Origin: CAYIRQ01 sp964365905
GTDB taxonomy: Bacteria; Patescibacteriota; Gracilibacteria; Peribacterales; Peribacteraceae
Direction of reading: 5' to 3'
Length of the DNA: 14,205 nucleotides
Assembly (NCBI GenBank): GCA_964365905.1
Contig: CAYIRQ010000023.1
Coordinates: 1 to 14,205, forward strand
Both the position numbers and the translations under genes were made by a program. The notes under the pieces were generated by a model. The model was not told the origin of the DNA. It worked only from the letters and a program-made list of their open reading frames with translations, and did no database searches. Positions 6,946 through 12,799 of the stretch are shown here, one piece after another. How positions within the stretch are numbered: position 1 is the first letter of the stretch; each line of letters begins with the position of its first letter.

Positions 6946-8160
6946 ATGAAGACCATTCTCCTCATTAGTCCCTACTGGAAAGAGCCTCACCGTTGGATGG
7001 TGAGCAGCGTGAAGCTCGCGGAGCTCTGGCAGAAGATGGGGTATCGGGTTTCTGTGGTGTGCATGGGCCCTTCGACTCCGCTCAGGATGACAAAAGAAGA
7101 AGTTTCACACTCTCTCACGATCTACAGGGTGCGAGATTGGTTTCTGCCTGACCCCCTGAATTATGGCATCGCGCCGACATTTCTTTTTCATGTTTTTCGC
7201 GTGCTCAAAAAAGAGAAGCCGGACATGGTGATCGTGAACAAGGTGCTCTTCTGGTCGTCCCTCACGGTCCCGTTCCTGCGGATCATGGGGCATCGCCCAA
7301 TTGTCACGACCGATGCGCTCGTCGGGATGACGTGGTGGCCGCGGGGATTTTTCCCGAAGATCATCATGGGGATCGGGGCATGGACGGCGGGATGGCTTGT
7401 GCTCCTTTTTGCAAAGCAGGTGATCTTTTTCCATCCGCAGCCAAAAGCACTTTTACAATTCTTAGGCATTGCGAGAAAATCGCGTGTGATTCCCACTGGG
7501 GTGGACACGAAGAGGTATGGGTTACGTCATGCTGACCCTTCGGCAAGCTCAGGATCACTTAGGGAAAAGTTACGTGGAGATTCTGGGTGTCACACTGAGC
7601 ACCGTCGAAGTGTGAGCGTCGAAGCACGTCGTGAGTCAATCACTGTGACTTACATCGGTCGCTTGGAATCTGTGAAGGGTGTAGATGACCTTCTCGCTGC
7701 TGCGGTTCCGCTCAGGAAAAAGTTTCCCGAGATGAGGATTCAGGTTGTCGGTTGGTTTAAAGAGAAGCACCCACTCGTGGAAAAATGTAAAGATGATGCG
7801 CTCTTCACCGGCCTCCGCGATGATATTCCGGATATTCTCGCTGCAACCGATGTCTTTGTTCTCCCAAGCTATAGCGAGGGCCTCAGCAATGCCCTCATGG
7901 AGGCGATGGCATCGGGATGCGCGTGCATCGCAACGCGCACCGGAGGAAATGTTCATCTCATCGAAGAGGGGAAATCAGGGTTGCTCTTTGCCCCCGGAGA
8001 TCGCAAAGCACTTCAAGACCATCTTGAACGCTTGCTCCAAAGCAGCGATCTGCGTCATACACTGGGCAGTGCGGCTCAAAAACGCATCGGGGAGCGTTTC
8101 AGTGCCACCGCAGTGATGAAGGAATATGCTACGCTTTTCGCTGATGTCGAAACATCGTAA
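6946..8160 (+). CDS. GT4 (GT-B fold) glycosyltransferase
   Basis: Retaining glycosyltransferase, 404 aa, probably acting on a lipid-linked glycan at the cytoplasmic face. The N-terminal Rossmann half begins MKTILLISPYWKEP. The second half starts near ITVTYIGRLESVKGVD (from 232) and carries the donor-site EX7E motif with E311 and E319 in EGLSNALMEAMASG, followed by GGNVHLIEEGKSGLLF. The start is ATG 6946, just after the heptad repeat; the longer ORF from 6913 would begin inside that repeat. Two repeat-derived inserts lie in frame: residues 41-49 (GPSTPLRMT) and about 194-231, between the two Rossmann halves after VIPTGVDTKRYGL. Both are likely surface loops. The substrate is unknown. Confidence 0.88.
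   Translation: MKTILLISPYWKEPHRWMVSSVKLAELWQKMGYRVSVVCMGPSTPLRMTKEEVSHSLTIYRVRDWFLPDPLNYGIAPTFLFHVFRVLKKEKPDMVIVNKVLFWSSLTVPFLRIMGHRPIVTTDALVGMTWWPRGFFPKIIMGIGAWTAGWLVLLFAKQVIFFHPQPKALLQFLGIARKSRVIPTGVDTKRYGLRHADPSASSGSLREKLRGDSGCHTEHRRSVSVEARRESITVTYIGRLESVKGVDDLLAAAVPLRKKFPEMRIQVVGWFKEKHPLVEKCKDDALFTGLRDDIPDILAATDVFVLPSYSEGLSNALMEAMASGCACIATRTGGNVHLIEEGKSGLLFAPGDRKALQDHLERLLQSSDLRHTLGSAAQKRIGERFSATAVMKEYATLFADVETS
7068..7092. repeat. CTTCGAC...GCTCAG element inserted in frame in the GT4 gene
   Basis: Contains CCTTCGACTCCGCTCAGGAT, a form of the CTTCGACAAGCTCAG repeat also seen at 7537 and 10587 in this window. It is translated as residues 41-49 of the GT4, GPSTPLRMT. Related sequences are widespread in environmental bacterial genomes (recollection, not searched). 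Confidence 0.65.
7526..7631. repeat. Compound inverted CTTCG/GCTCAG element inserted in frame in the GT4 gene
   Basis: A forward unit (CCCTTCGGCAAGCTCAGGAT, from 7537) and a reverse unit (GTCACACTGAGCACCGTCGA, from 7589) form an imperfect inverted repeat, with a further GCGTCGAAGCACGTC after it. It encodes about residues 194-231 in the linker between the two GT-B halves. The peptide is Arg/Ser-rich and unlike the rest of the protein. Between the units LREKLR may be original enzyme sequence. Confidence 0.7.
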
Positions 8161-9118
8161 CTCCTGGTCCCTCGTCACAGGTGGCGCGGGTTTTATCGGT
8201 TCGCATCTCTGCGATGCTCTTCTTGCCCGAGGTGAGAAGGTCATTTGCGTCGATAATCTTTTTACTGGAAGGAAAGAAAACATCCAACACCTTCTCACGT
8301 CTCATGACGGTTTTCAGTTTCTTCAGGAAGACATCGTGTACTGGAAGTGGTCTGTACATCAATCTATGAGTAGTTGGGATATTGGTATCGTGTACAACCT
8401 CGCTTGTCCTGCTTCCCCGGTCCATTACCAGCATGATCCGGTGAAAACGGTGCAAACGAACGTCGTGGGAACATGGAACATGCTGGAACTTGCGAAATCC
8501 AAGGGCGCGATCTTCCTCCAGGCTTCCACATCGGAAGTCTACGGCGATCCCGAGGTGCACCCGCAGCCGGAGAGCTATGTGGGTCATGTGAATCCCCTCG
8601 GGCCGCGTGCATGCTACGACGAGGGAAAGCGGTGCGCGGAAACACTCTGCTCCGATTACCACCGGGAATTCGGGCAAAAAGTGAAGATCGCGCGCATCTT
8701 CAACACCTATGGCCCGCGGATGGCGGAAAATGATGGGCGAGTCGTCAGCAACTTCATCTTGCAGGCGCTCAAGAGGGAGTCGATCACCATCTTTGGCGAT
8801 GGATCGCAGACGCGCAGTTTTCAGTACGTCACGGACCTCGTGCGGGGGTTGCTTCTCCTTGCCGATCACCCAACCTTTGCCGGTCCTGTAAACATCGGCA
8901 CACAGTATGAGATGAAAGTGCTCGATCTCGCGCAGATGATCATCCGCCTCACGGGATCCCGGAGCACCCTTACCTTTGAGCCGCTCCCGCAGGATGACCC
9001 CAAACAGCGCCGTCCGGATACAGCCCTCGCGGAACGCGAGCTCGGTTGGAAACCCCTCGTTTCCGTGGAAGAGGGTTTGCGGCAGACGATTGAGGATTTC
9101 CGGGGGCGCCTTCGATGA
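8144..9118 (+). CDS. uxs: UDP-glucuronate decarboxylase (UDP-xylose synthase)
   Basis: Extended short-chain dehydrogenase that converts UDP-glucuronate to UDP-xylose with bound NAD+, in the cytoplasm. It is 324 aa. Features: GGAGFIG dinucleotide site (13-19); LACPASPVHYQ, highly typical of UXS; ASTSEVYGDPEVHPQPE; the catalytic YDEGK (Y158, K162); RIFNTYGPRM; and ITIFGDGSQTRSFQYV. These separate it from UDP-glucose 4-epimerases. The start is uncertain: ATG 8144 gives the compact N terminus, and ATG 8126 would add six residues. Either overlaps the end of the preceding GT4 (17 or 35 bp), so the two are coupled. A TATGCT hexamer lies 13 nt before 8144. It would supply UDP-xylose to neighbouring transferases. 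Confidence 0.9.
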   Translation: MSKHRNSWSLVTGGAGFIGSHLCDALLARGEKVICVDNLFTGRKENIQHLLTSHDGFQFLQEDIVYWKWSVHQSMSSWDIGIVYNLACPASPVHYQHDPVKTVQTNVVGTWNMLELAKSKGAIFLQASTSEVYGDPEVHPQPESYVGHVNPLGPRACYDEGKRCAETLCSDYHREFGQKVKIARIFNTYGPRMAENDGRVVSNFILQALKRESITIFGDGSQTRSFQYVTDLVRGLLLLADHPTFAGPVNIGTQYEMKVLDLAQMIIRLTGSRSTLTFEPLPQDDPKQRRPDTALAERELGWKPLVSVEEGLRQTIEDFRGRLR

Positions 9119-9127
9119 CCTTTTTTG

Positions 9128-9150
9128 TAGGACCTTTCAAGGATGTCCTA
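9128..9150. repeat. Short imperfect hairpin after uxs
   Basis: TAGGAC and GTCCTA form a 6-bp stem, with CCTT/AAGG able to pair inside the loop. The T-run lies before the hairpin rather than after it, so it is not a normal terminator of uxs. Confidence 0.35.
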
Positions 9151-9165
9151 TGCCTCTCTGGGTTC

Positions 9166-9197
9166 CGCACTACCATATAACGTTATATGGTAGTGCG
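9166..9197. repeat. Perfect spacer-free 32-bp palindrome
   Basis: The 16-base half CGCACTACCATATAAC (9166-9181) is followed immediately by its exact reverse complement (9182-9197). It lies in the 127-bp gap between uxs and the second GT4, 48 bp before the GT4 start. It could be an operator for a dimeric regulator, a mobile palindromic element related to the one at 13256, or a terminator-like hairpin; no T-run follows. Confidence 0.9.
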
Positions 9198-9245
9198 CTC
9201 CAGCGCAAAAAAAAACATCGTTCTGGCTTTGCTATCATGGAGAAA

Positions 9246-10364
9246 ATGATGAAGCCCCGCGTGATCATGCTTTCCGCTTTTCTTTCGCCTTTCCGGAGCG
9301 GCGCGGAGGCATGCGCGGAGGAGATTGCCCTGCGACTTGCGGACAAGTTTGACATCACAATCGTCACGGCAAAGCTTGGAACTCATTTGCCGCGGAGGGA
9401 TTCCTTGCAGGGAAAGATTGCCGTGCGGAGAGTGGGGTTTGGAATTCCTTTTGATAAGTGGCTGTATCCGTTTTTGGCGCCGGTTGCTGTTCGATTCCTG
9501 CAAAGGGCGCCCCAGAGGGGCGCCCCTACGCCACCTCTTGTGGTTCACGCCGTCCTCGAAACCTTCGCGGGACTCGCGCTGCATTTTTGCCGGTTTCTTG
9601 TTCCAAAGGCGAAGCGACTTCTCACGCTGCAGACGCTGAATCGCAGCTTTCTCAAAGGGCCGATTCTCCGTTCCGCGGATGCTGTCACGGCGATCAGTGC
9701 AGCTCTCAAGGAGCGTGCGGAGAGTTTGGGAAGGAAGGATGTGACCGTCATTCCCAATGGCATTCCTCTTGTTGCCATTGAGGAATCAGTGAAGCGCATG
9801 CAGCGCTTGCCCGGCCGCATCCTCTTCGTCGGACGGTTGGAGCCCATGAAAGGCGTGGATACATTGCTCACTGCGTTCGCACAATTATCAAAATCCAATT
9901 TCCAATTTCCCAATGCACATCTTAGGATTATCGGGGATGGATCCGAGAGACAAACTCTTGAGGCCCTTGCAGAAGAATTGCGAGTTACCGATCAAGTGCA
10001 ATTTGTCGGCTTCATTCCCGCAGACAGAATCTACGATGAATTTGCGCAAGCGGAAATCTTTTGCGGACTTTCACGCTCCGAGGCGCTCGGGAATGTTTTT
10101 CTCGAGGCACAGGCAGCCGGGTGTGCCGTCATCGGAACAACCGTCGGTGGGATTCCGGAGATTGTCAAGGACGGCTCGACAGGTCTCCTCGTTCCACCGG
10201 ACGACGTTGCCGCCGCTCGAAGTGCCCTTGGCAAGCTTCTGCGTGATCTCAAGTTACGTCATGATCTTGCGGAGCGAGGGAAAGAAAATGCCAAGAAATA
10301 TGATTGGGGAGTGATTGCGGAGAGATATGCGGAGGTATACCATGCGTTCTATGGGGATTCATGA
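9246..10364 (+). CDS. GT4 (GT-B fold) glycosyltransferase
   Basis: Glycosyltransferase of 372 aa. The N-terminal half begins MKPRVIMLSAFLSPFRSGAE, with the acceptor side near the start. The second half begins at RILFVGRLEPMKGVDTLL. The donor motif is EX7E, E279 and E287 in EALGNVFLEAQAAGCAV, followed by VGGIPEIVKDGSTGLLVPPDD. Possible starts are ATG 9237, 9246 and 9249; 9246 or 9249 is favoured by GGAG at 9239-9242, and TATCAT at 9233-9238 could be a -10. The long upstream extension to 8976 only overlaps uxs and was rejected. Two repeat-derived inserts are in frame: about 86-96 (QRAPQRGAPTP) and about 215-221 (SKSNFQF). The substrate is unknown. Confidence 0.88.
   Translation: MMKPRVIMLSAFLSPFRSGAEACAEEIALRLADKFDITIVTAKLGTHLPRRDSLQGKIAVRRVGFGIPFDKWLYPFLAPVAVRFLQRAPQRGAPTPPLVVHAVLETFAGLALHFCRFLVPKAKRLLTLQTLNRSFLKGPILRSADAVTAISAALKERAESLGRKDVTVIPNGIPLVAIEESVKRMQRLPGRILFVGRLEPMKGVDTLLTAFAQLSKSNFQFPNAHLRIIGDGSERQTLEALAEELRVTDQVQFVGFIPADRIYDEFAQAEIFCGLSRSEALGNVFLEAQAAGCAVIGTTVGGIPEIVKDGSTGLLVPPDDVAAARSALGKLLRDLKLRHDLAERGKENAKKYDWGVIAERYAEVYHAFYGDS
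9505..9525. repeat. GC-rich palindrome inserted in frame in the GT4 gene
   Basis: GGGCGCCCC (9505-9513), a 3-nt loop, then GGGGCGCCC (9517-9525): a perfect 9-bp stem. With its flanks it encodes about residues 86-96, QRAPQRGAPTP, a Pro/Arg/Ala-rich peptide in an otherwise ordinary Rossmann half. It resembles the GTAGGGGCGCCCC-type palindromes found between genes in many environmental genomes (recollection). Confidence 0.7.
9890..9910. repeat. Three A/T/C heptads inserted in frame in the GT4 gene
   Basis: AAAATCC, AATTTCC and AATTTCC, exactly 21 nt or seven codons' worth, encoding most of SKSNFQF (215-221) just before the strand PNAHLRIIGDG. It is the same repeat family as 12929-12988. Three heptads is the smallest whole number that keeps the reading frame. 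Confidence 0.65.
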
Positions 10365-10374
10365 GATATCAGGA

Positions 10375-10533
10375 ATGGAATGCAAATGCGATGAGCCACA
10401 ATGCGCCAAATGTTTGGGGATAAATTGTAAAGATAAAGAATGCTCAACACATCCAAAGGAAGCAAAGATTGCATATCGAAGACGATGGGAGAGAACACAC
10501 GATAGACTCTTCCCACATTCAGAAAATTATTAG
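10375..10533 (+). CDS. Small Cys-rich, possible zinc-binding protein
   Basis: A 52-aa ORF beginning MECKCDEPQCAKCLGINC, then CSTH. C3, C5, C10, C13, C18, C23 and H26 give a CxC-x4-CxxC-x4-C-x4-CxxH pattern that could bind one or two zinc ions. The C-terminal half is basic (YRRRWERTHDRLFP). I recall similar short proteins in Patescibacteria but cannot name the family. The start could be ATG 10375 or ATG 10351 (eight more residues, overlapping the GT4 end). It is more AT-rich than its neighbours, lies 10 bp after the GT4 stop and converges on rmlA. The Cys/His spacing is why I think it is real. Function unknown. Confidence 0.6.
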   Translation: MECKCDEPQCAKCLGINCKDKECSTHPKEAKIAYRRRWERTHDRLFPHSENY

Positions 10534-10580
10534 GCATGTAAGCTTGGATATGAAGAGTGAACAACCACACTCTCATCGGA

Positions 10581-10613
10581 GACGTGCTTCGACAAGCTCA
10601 GCATGACGTGCTT
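10581..10613. repeat. CTTCGACAAGCTCAG repeat between convergent genes
   Basis: GACGTGCTTCGACAAGCTCA begins at 10581. The first nine bases, GACGTGCTT, recur at 10605-10613, so the unit repeats with a 24-bp period or is bounded by a 9-bp direct repeat. The right copy overlaps the rmlA stop codon. The 78-bp gap between the Cys-rich gene and rmlA holds this and a weak 6-bp hairpin (10554-10573), with no clear terminator. Confidence 0.75.
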
Positions 10614-11346
10614 ATCGACTTACAAGTTCCTCCGCTCGCTTCAATGCCTCATGCGTCCCCGCATCAACCCATTCCTTACGAAGAACGGTTGCCGTGAGTT
10701 CGCCCCAGGCAAGATACTTTTTACTCACATCGGTGATTTCGAGCTCTCCCCGTGCTGAAGGCTTCAGATTCCGGATGATCTCGAAGCAGCGAGAGTTGTA
10801 GAGATAGCAACCGGTCACGGCGAGGTTGCTTTTGGGCTTCGCGGGTTTTTCTTCGAGAGAAAGCACAGGTGCCGAGTTACTAGTTTTTCGTTTCTGGTTT
10901 TTAGTTTCTTCAACGGTGGCAACCCCAAAGCGTTCCGGGTCTGTCACCTCTTTCAAAAACAAATGTCCCCCCTGGCCACTCCAGGAATGAATGTGCTTGG
11001 AGAGATCTTCCTCGAAAATATTATCACCGAGGAGTGCGCAGATTGGACCGGCATCAGCAAATGCCTCTGCCATGCCGAGTGCCTGCGCGATCCCTTTTGG
11101 CTCATCCTGGATTCTGTAGGTGAAGGAACAACCAAACTTAGCACCTGAGCCCAGATACTGCATGAAAGCGCCGGAGTGCTCCGGCCCCGTGATGAGCATG
11201 ATTTCCTTGATTCCTGCTTTGAGCAAAATTTGGAGAGGATAGAAGACCATCGGTTTGCCGCCAATCGACAGGAGGCTTTTATGGGTTTTTTCCGTGAGTG
11301 GCCGGAGGCGTGTGCCAGAACCGCCGCAGATGAGAATGCCTTTCAT
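10612..11346 (-). CDS. rmlA: Glucose-1-phosphate thymidylyltransferase, short form
   Basis: Makes dTDP-glucose from dTTP and glucose 1-phosphate, the first step of dTDP-rhamnose and related 6-deoxysugar pathways. It is 244 aa, typical of the short nucleotidyltransferase type. Motifs: GGSGTRLRPLT (8-18), PMVFYPL (32-38), LGDN with the metal-binding Asp (106-109), VTDPERFGVA (134-143), SLEEKPAKPKSN (163-174) and RGELEITD. A repeat-derived insert at about 147-159 (ETKNQKRKTSNSA) lies between strands that are normally joined by a short turn (GVATVEE to APVLSLEEKP). There is no Shine-Dalgarno. rmlB is divergent, 197 bp away. Specificity for dTTP rather than another NTP is inferred from rmlB. Confidence 0.9.
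   Translation of the reverse strand: MKGILICGGSGTRLRPLTEKTHKSLLSIGGKPMVFYPLQILLKAGIKEIMLITGPEHSGAFMQYLGSGAKFGCSFTYRIQDEPKGIAQALGMAEAFADAGPICALLGDNIFEEDLSKHIHSWSGQGGHLFLKEVTDPERFGVATVEETKNQKRKTSNSAPVLSLEEKPAKPKSNLAVTGCYLYNSRCFEIIRNLKPSARGELEITDVSKKYLAWGELTATVLRKEWVDAGTHEALKRAEELVSR
10874..10908. repeat. Five A-rich heptads inserted in frame in rmlA
   Basis: On the coding (minus) strand: GAAACTA, AAAACCA, GAAACGA, AAAACTA and GTAACTC, in exact 7-bp phase. It encodes about ETKNQKRKTSNS, a Lys/Asn/Thr-rich peptide unlike the rest of RmlA. The GAAACTA motif differs from the AAATTCC-type heptads elsewhere in the window. Confidence 0.75.
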
Positions 11347-11355
11347 AGACGAATA

Positions 11356-11469
11356 AGAAGAGGAGAGGTTTTAGAGGATGAGAAGAAAAGCAGATTCTAA
11401 GGTTTCTCTACTGTAGAGTATTCGCGTCGTCCTCTCCATCTTCTTCTCCTCTTAGTCCTCTCCTCCTCT
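11356..11469. repeat. Large purine/pyrimidine heptad inverted repeat between rmlA and rmlB
   Basis: The arm at 11356-11390 (AGAAGAG, GAGAGGT, TTTAGAG, GATGAGA, AGAAAAG) matches the reverse complement of 11435-11469 (AGAGGAG, GAGAGGA, CTAAGAG, GAGAAGA, AGATGGA) at 25 of 35 positions without gaps. Between the arms lies a short palindrome, CTCTACtGTAGAG (11406-11418). It could fold into a long hairpin or cruciform in the divergent promoter region. Confidence 0.7.
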
Positions 11470-11547
11470 ATGAATCTCCTCGTTACCCACCTTCGCGCAA
11501 GGCTTCGGCGGGCGGGCCGGCGGTGCCTCATCACTTTGGCAATATGA
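11470..11547 (+). other. 25-codon upstream ORF copying the first six codons of rmlB
   Basis: ATG 11470 opens with MNLLVT, the same six residues as RmlB, then runs through a CTTCGCGCAAGGCTTCGGCGG repeat and stops at TGA 11545-11547, overlapping the rmlB ATG (ATGA). The two 18-nt starts differ at four positions, all third codon positions. It may be a relic start displaced by repeat insertion or a coupling leader. Translation is not shown. Confidence 0.35.
11486..11521. repeat. GC-rich CTTCG...GGCTTCGGCGGGCGG repeat upstream of rmlB
   Basis: Contains CACCTTCGCGCAAGGCTTCG followed by GCGGGCGGGCCGGCGG. It resembles the CCACCTTCG...GGCTTCGGCGGG repeats I recall from Patescibacteria intergenic regions. 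It lies between the MNLLVT duplicate and the true rmlB start. Confidence 0.55.
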
Positions 11548-12491
11548 ATCTTCTTGTAACAGGAGGGGCCGGCTTCATCGGCTCTAACTTCGTGCTCCGG
11601 CATGTGTCGGGGTTTCCAAAGGACAACGTCATCGTACTCGACAAGCTGACATACGCTGCGGACAGAACATTTCTTGATCCGGTTGCAGGCAGAATAGCGT
11701 TTCTCCAGGGGGACATTGCAGATCAGAGGCTCATCGAAAAGCTTGTGCGGGAGCATGCAATCGACACCATCGTGAACTTTGCCGCCGAATCGCACGTTGA
11801 TCGCAGTATCGAGAGCGCTGCACCGTTTTTGCAAACGAATATCCTTGGCGTACAGAGCCTGATTGAAGTGTGTCGTGAGCATCCTGATGTTCGTTTGCTG
11901 CATGTTTCAACCGATGAGGTCTATGGAGATGTCGCAGACGAGGATCCTCCCCGGAGAGTGGGGGACGCTCTCTGGCCGAGCTCGCCGTATGCCGCGAGCA
12001 AGGCGGCTGCGGAAATGCTCCTCTTTGCCGCGATGCGAACCTACGCTGTGAAGTGGTGCATCTCGCGATGCACGAATAACTATGGTCCGCACCAGGCGAG
12101 CGAAAAATTCATTCCCACCGTGATTCGTCATGCGCTGAAGGATGAATCAGTGCCCATCTATGCGCAGGGGAAAAACAAGCGTGATTGGATTTATGTCACG
12201 GATCACTGCGATGCGCTCGAGATGCTCCTCAAAACCGAGTGGGGTGACAAGTCGCATCTTTTTAACGTCGGCGGCCACAACGAACACGAAAACATCGAAG
12301 TCGCAAAAATGATTCTCGATATTCTCGGCAAACCTCATTCCTTACTCACCTCCGTCCCCGATCGCCCCGGCCACGACTGGCGTTATGCGGTGGAGGATTC
12401 GGCAATCCGGAAACTGGGGTGGGCTCCGAAGGTCAATTTTGACGAGGGGTTGAAGAGGACGGCGGAGTGGTATCGGCAGCGATTAGCCTGA
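11544..12491 (+). CDS. rmlB: dTDP-glucose 4,6-dehydratase
   Basis: Converts dTDP-glucose to dTDP-4-keto-6-deoxyglucose with bound NAD+, the step after RmlA. It is 315 aa, close to the family's usual length. Motifs: GGAGFIG (7-13); NFAAESHVDRSI (78-89); STDEVYGD, with the T123-D124-E125 catalytic triad typical of the dehydratase; Y149 and K153 in YAASK; CTNNYGPHQ with EKFIP; and RDWIYVTDHC. The start is ATG 11544; a 7-residue upstream extension from 11523 has no support. There is no Shine-Dalgarno. No repeat-derived insert is seen in the coding region, although the promoter side is full of repeats. RmlC and RmlD are not in this window. Confidence 0.96.
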   Translation: MNLLVTGGAGFIGSNFVLRHVSGFPKDNVIVLDKLTYAADRTFLDPVAGRIAFLQGDIADQRLIEKLVREHAIDTIVNFAAESHVDRSIESAAPFLQTNILGVQSLIEVCREHPDVRLLHVSTDEVYGDVADEDPPRRVGDALWPSSPYAASKAAAEMLLFAAMRTYAVKWCISRCTNNYGPHQASEKFIPTVIRHALKDESVPIYAQGKNKRDWIYVTDHCDALEMLLKTEWGDKSHLFNVGGHNEHENIEVAKMILDILGKPHSLLTSVPDRPGHDWRYAVEDSAIRKLGWAPKVNFDEGLKRTAEWYRQRLA

Positions 12492-12495
12492 GTTA

Positions 12496-12759
12496 TTAGA
12501 AGAGTTCAGCTCTATACACGCAACACTGAGAAAGTACCTTTAACATGAAATCTTCTTCACTTTGGTTCTTCATGGCCTGCATAAAGGAATCGTGATATCT
12601 TTGAATTTGTTCTGATAGAGTTGCTTTATGTCTATCTATCAGCACCAAACTTTTTTTGACTATCTCTACTGCGTGTGCTGGATTGATTGTACCTTCCACA
12701 TAACTGGCAGCTGTATTGTGCATCAATATTGCCAATTGCGTTCTTTCGGTACCATTCAT
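12496..12759 (-). CDS. Hypothetical small protein
   Basis: An 87-aa ORF, MNGTERTQLAILMHNTAAS..., predicted mostly helical and soluble, with two adjacent Cys near the end (SQCCVYRAELF), closed by two stop codons in a row (TAATAA). I do not recognise the family. It fills the 308-base space between rmlB and the next GT4, converging on rmlB with a 4-bp gap, and is clearly more AT-rich than its neighbours. Support comes from a TATGAT hexamer exactly 8 nt before its ATG, the same arrangement as uvrB and two other genes here. The start codons of this gene and of the divergent GT4 are 40 bp apart. Confidence 0.6.
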   Translation of the reverse strand: MNGTERTQLAILMHNTAASYVEGTINPAHAVEIVKKSLVLIDRHKATLSEQIQRYHDSFMQAMKNQSEEDFMLKVLSQCCVYRAELF

Positions 12760-12767
12760 AGATATAA

Positions 12768-12773
12768 ATCATA
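12768..12773 (-). promoter_or_regulatory. Candidate -10 element of the 87-aa hypothetical gene
   Basis: Read on the minus strand: TATGAT, then 8 nt (TTATATCT), then the ATG at 12759. There is no Shine-Dalgarno, consistent with a leaderless transcript. It is 8 bp from a divergent -10 candidate (12782-12787), so the two promoters would interfere. Confidence 0.5.
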
Positions 12774-12781
12774 ATGTAAAA

Positions 12782-12787
12782 TATAAC
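12782..12787 (+). promoter_or_regulatory. Candidate -10 element of the third GT4 gene
   Basis: TATAAC followed by 12 nt and ATG 12800, with no Shine-Dalgarno. A transcript would have a leader of only a few bases. The region is very AT-rich, so the match is weaker evidence than elsewhere. Confidence 0.4.
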
Positions 12788-12799
12788 TTTGTCAATTCT

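Noticed and set aside
8976..9245. Start ATG 8976 for the second GT4
   Set aside because: The extension overlaps the end of uxs in another frame and crosses the 32-bp palindrome; a GT4 N terminus clearly begins at about 9246.
10554..10573. Hairpin AGAGTG/CACTCT as a terminator after the Cys-rich gene
   Set aside because: The stem is only 6 bp with an 8-nt loop and no T-run follows on either strand.
634..12491. Use of UGA as glycine (Gracilibacteria code)
   Set aside because: UGA ends uvrB, the membrane glycosyltransferase, uxs, the second GT4 and rmlB at normal family lengths.
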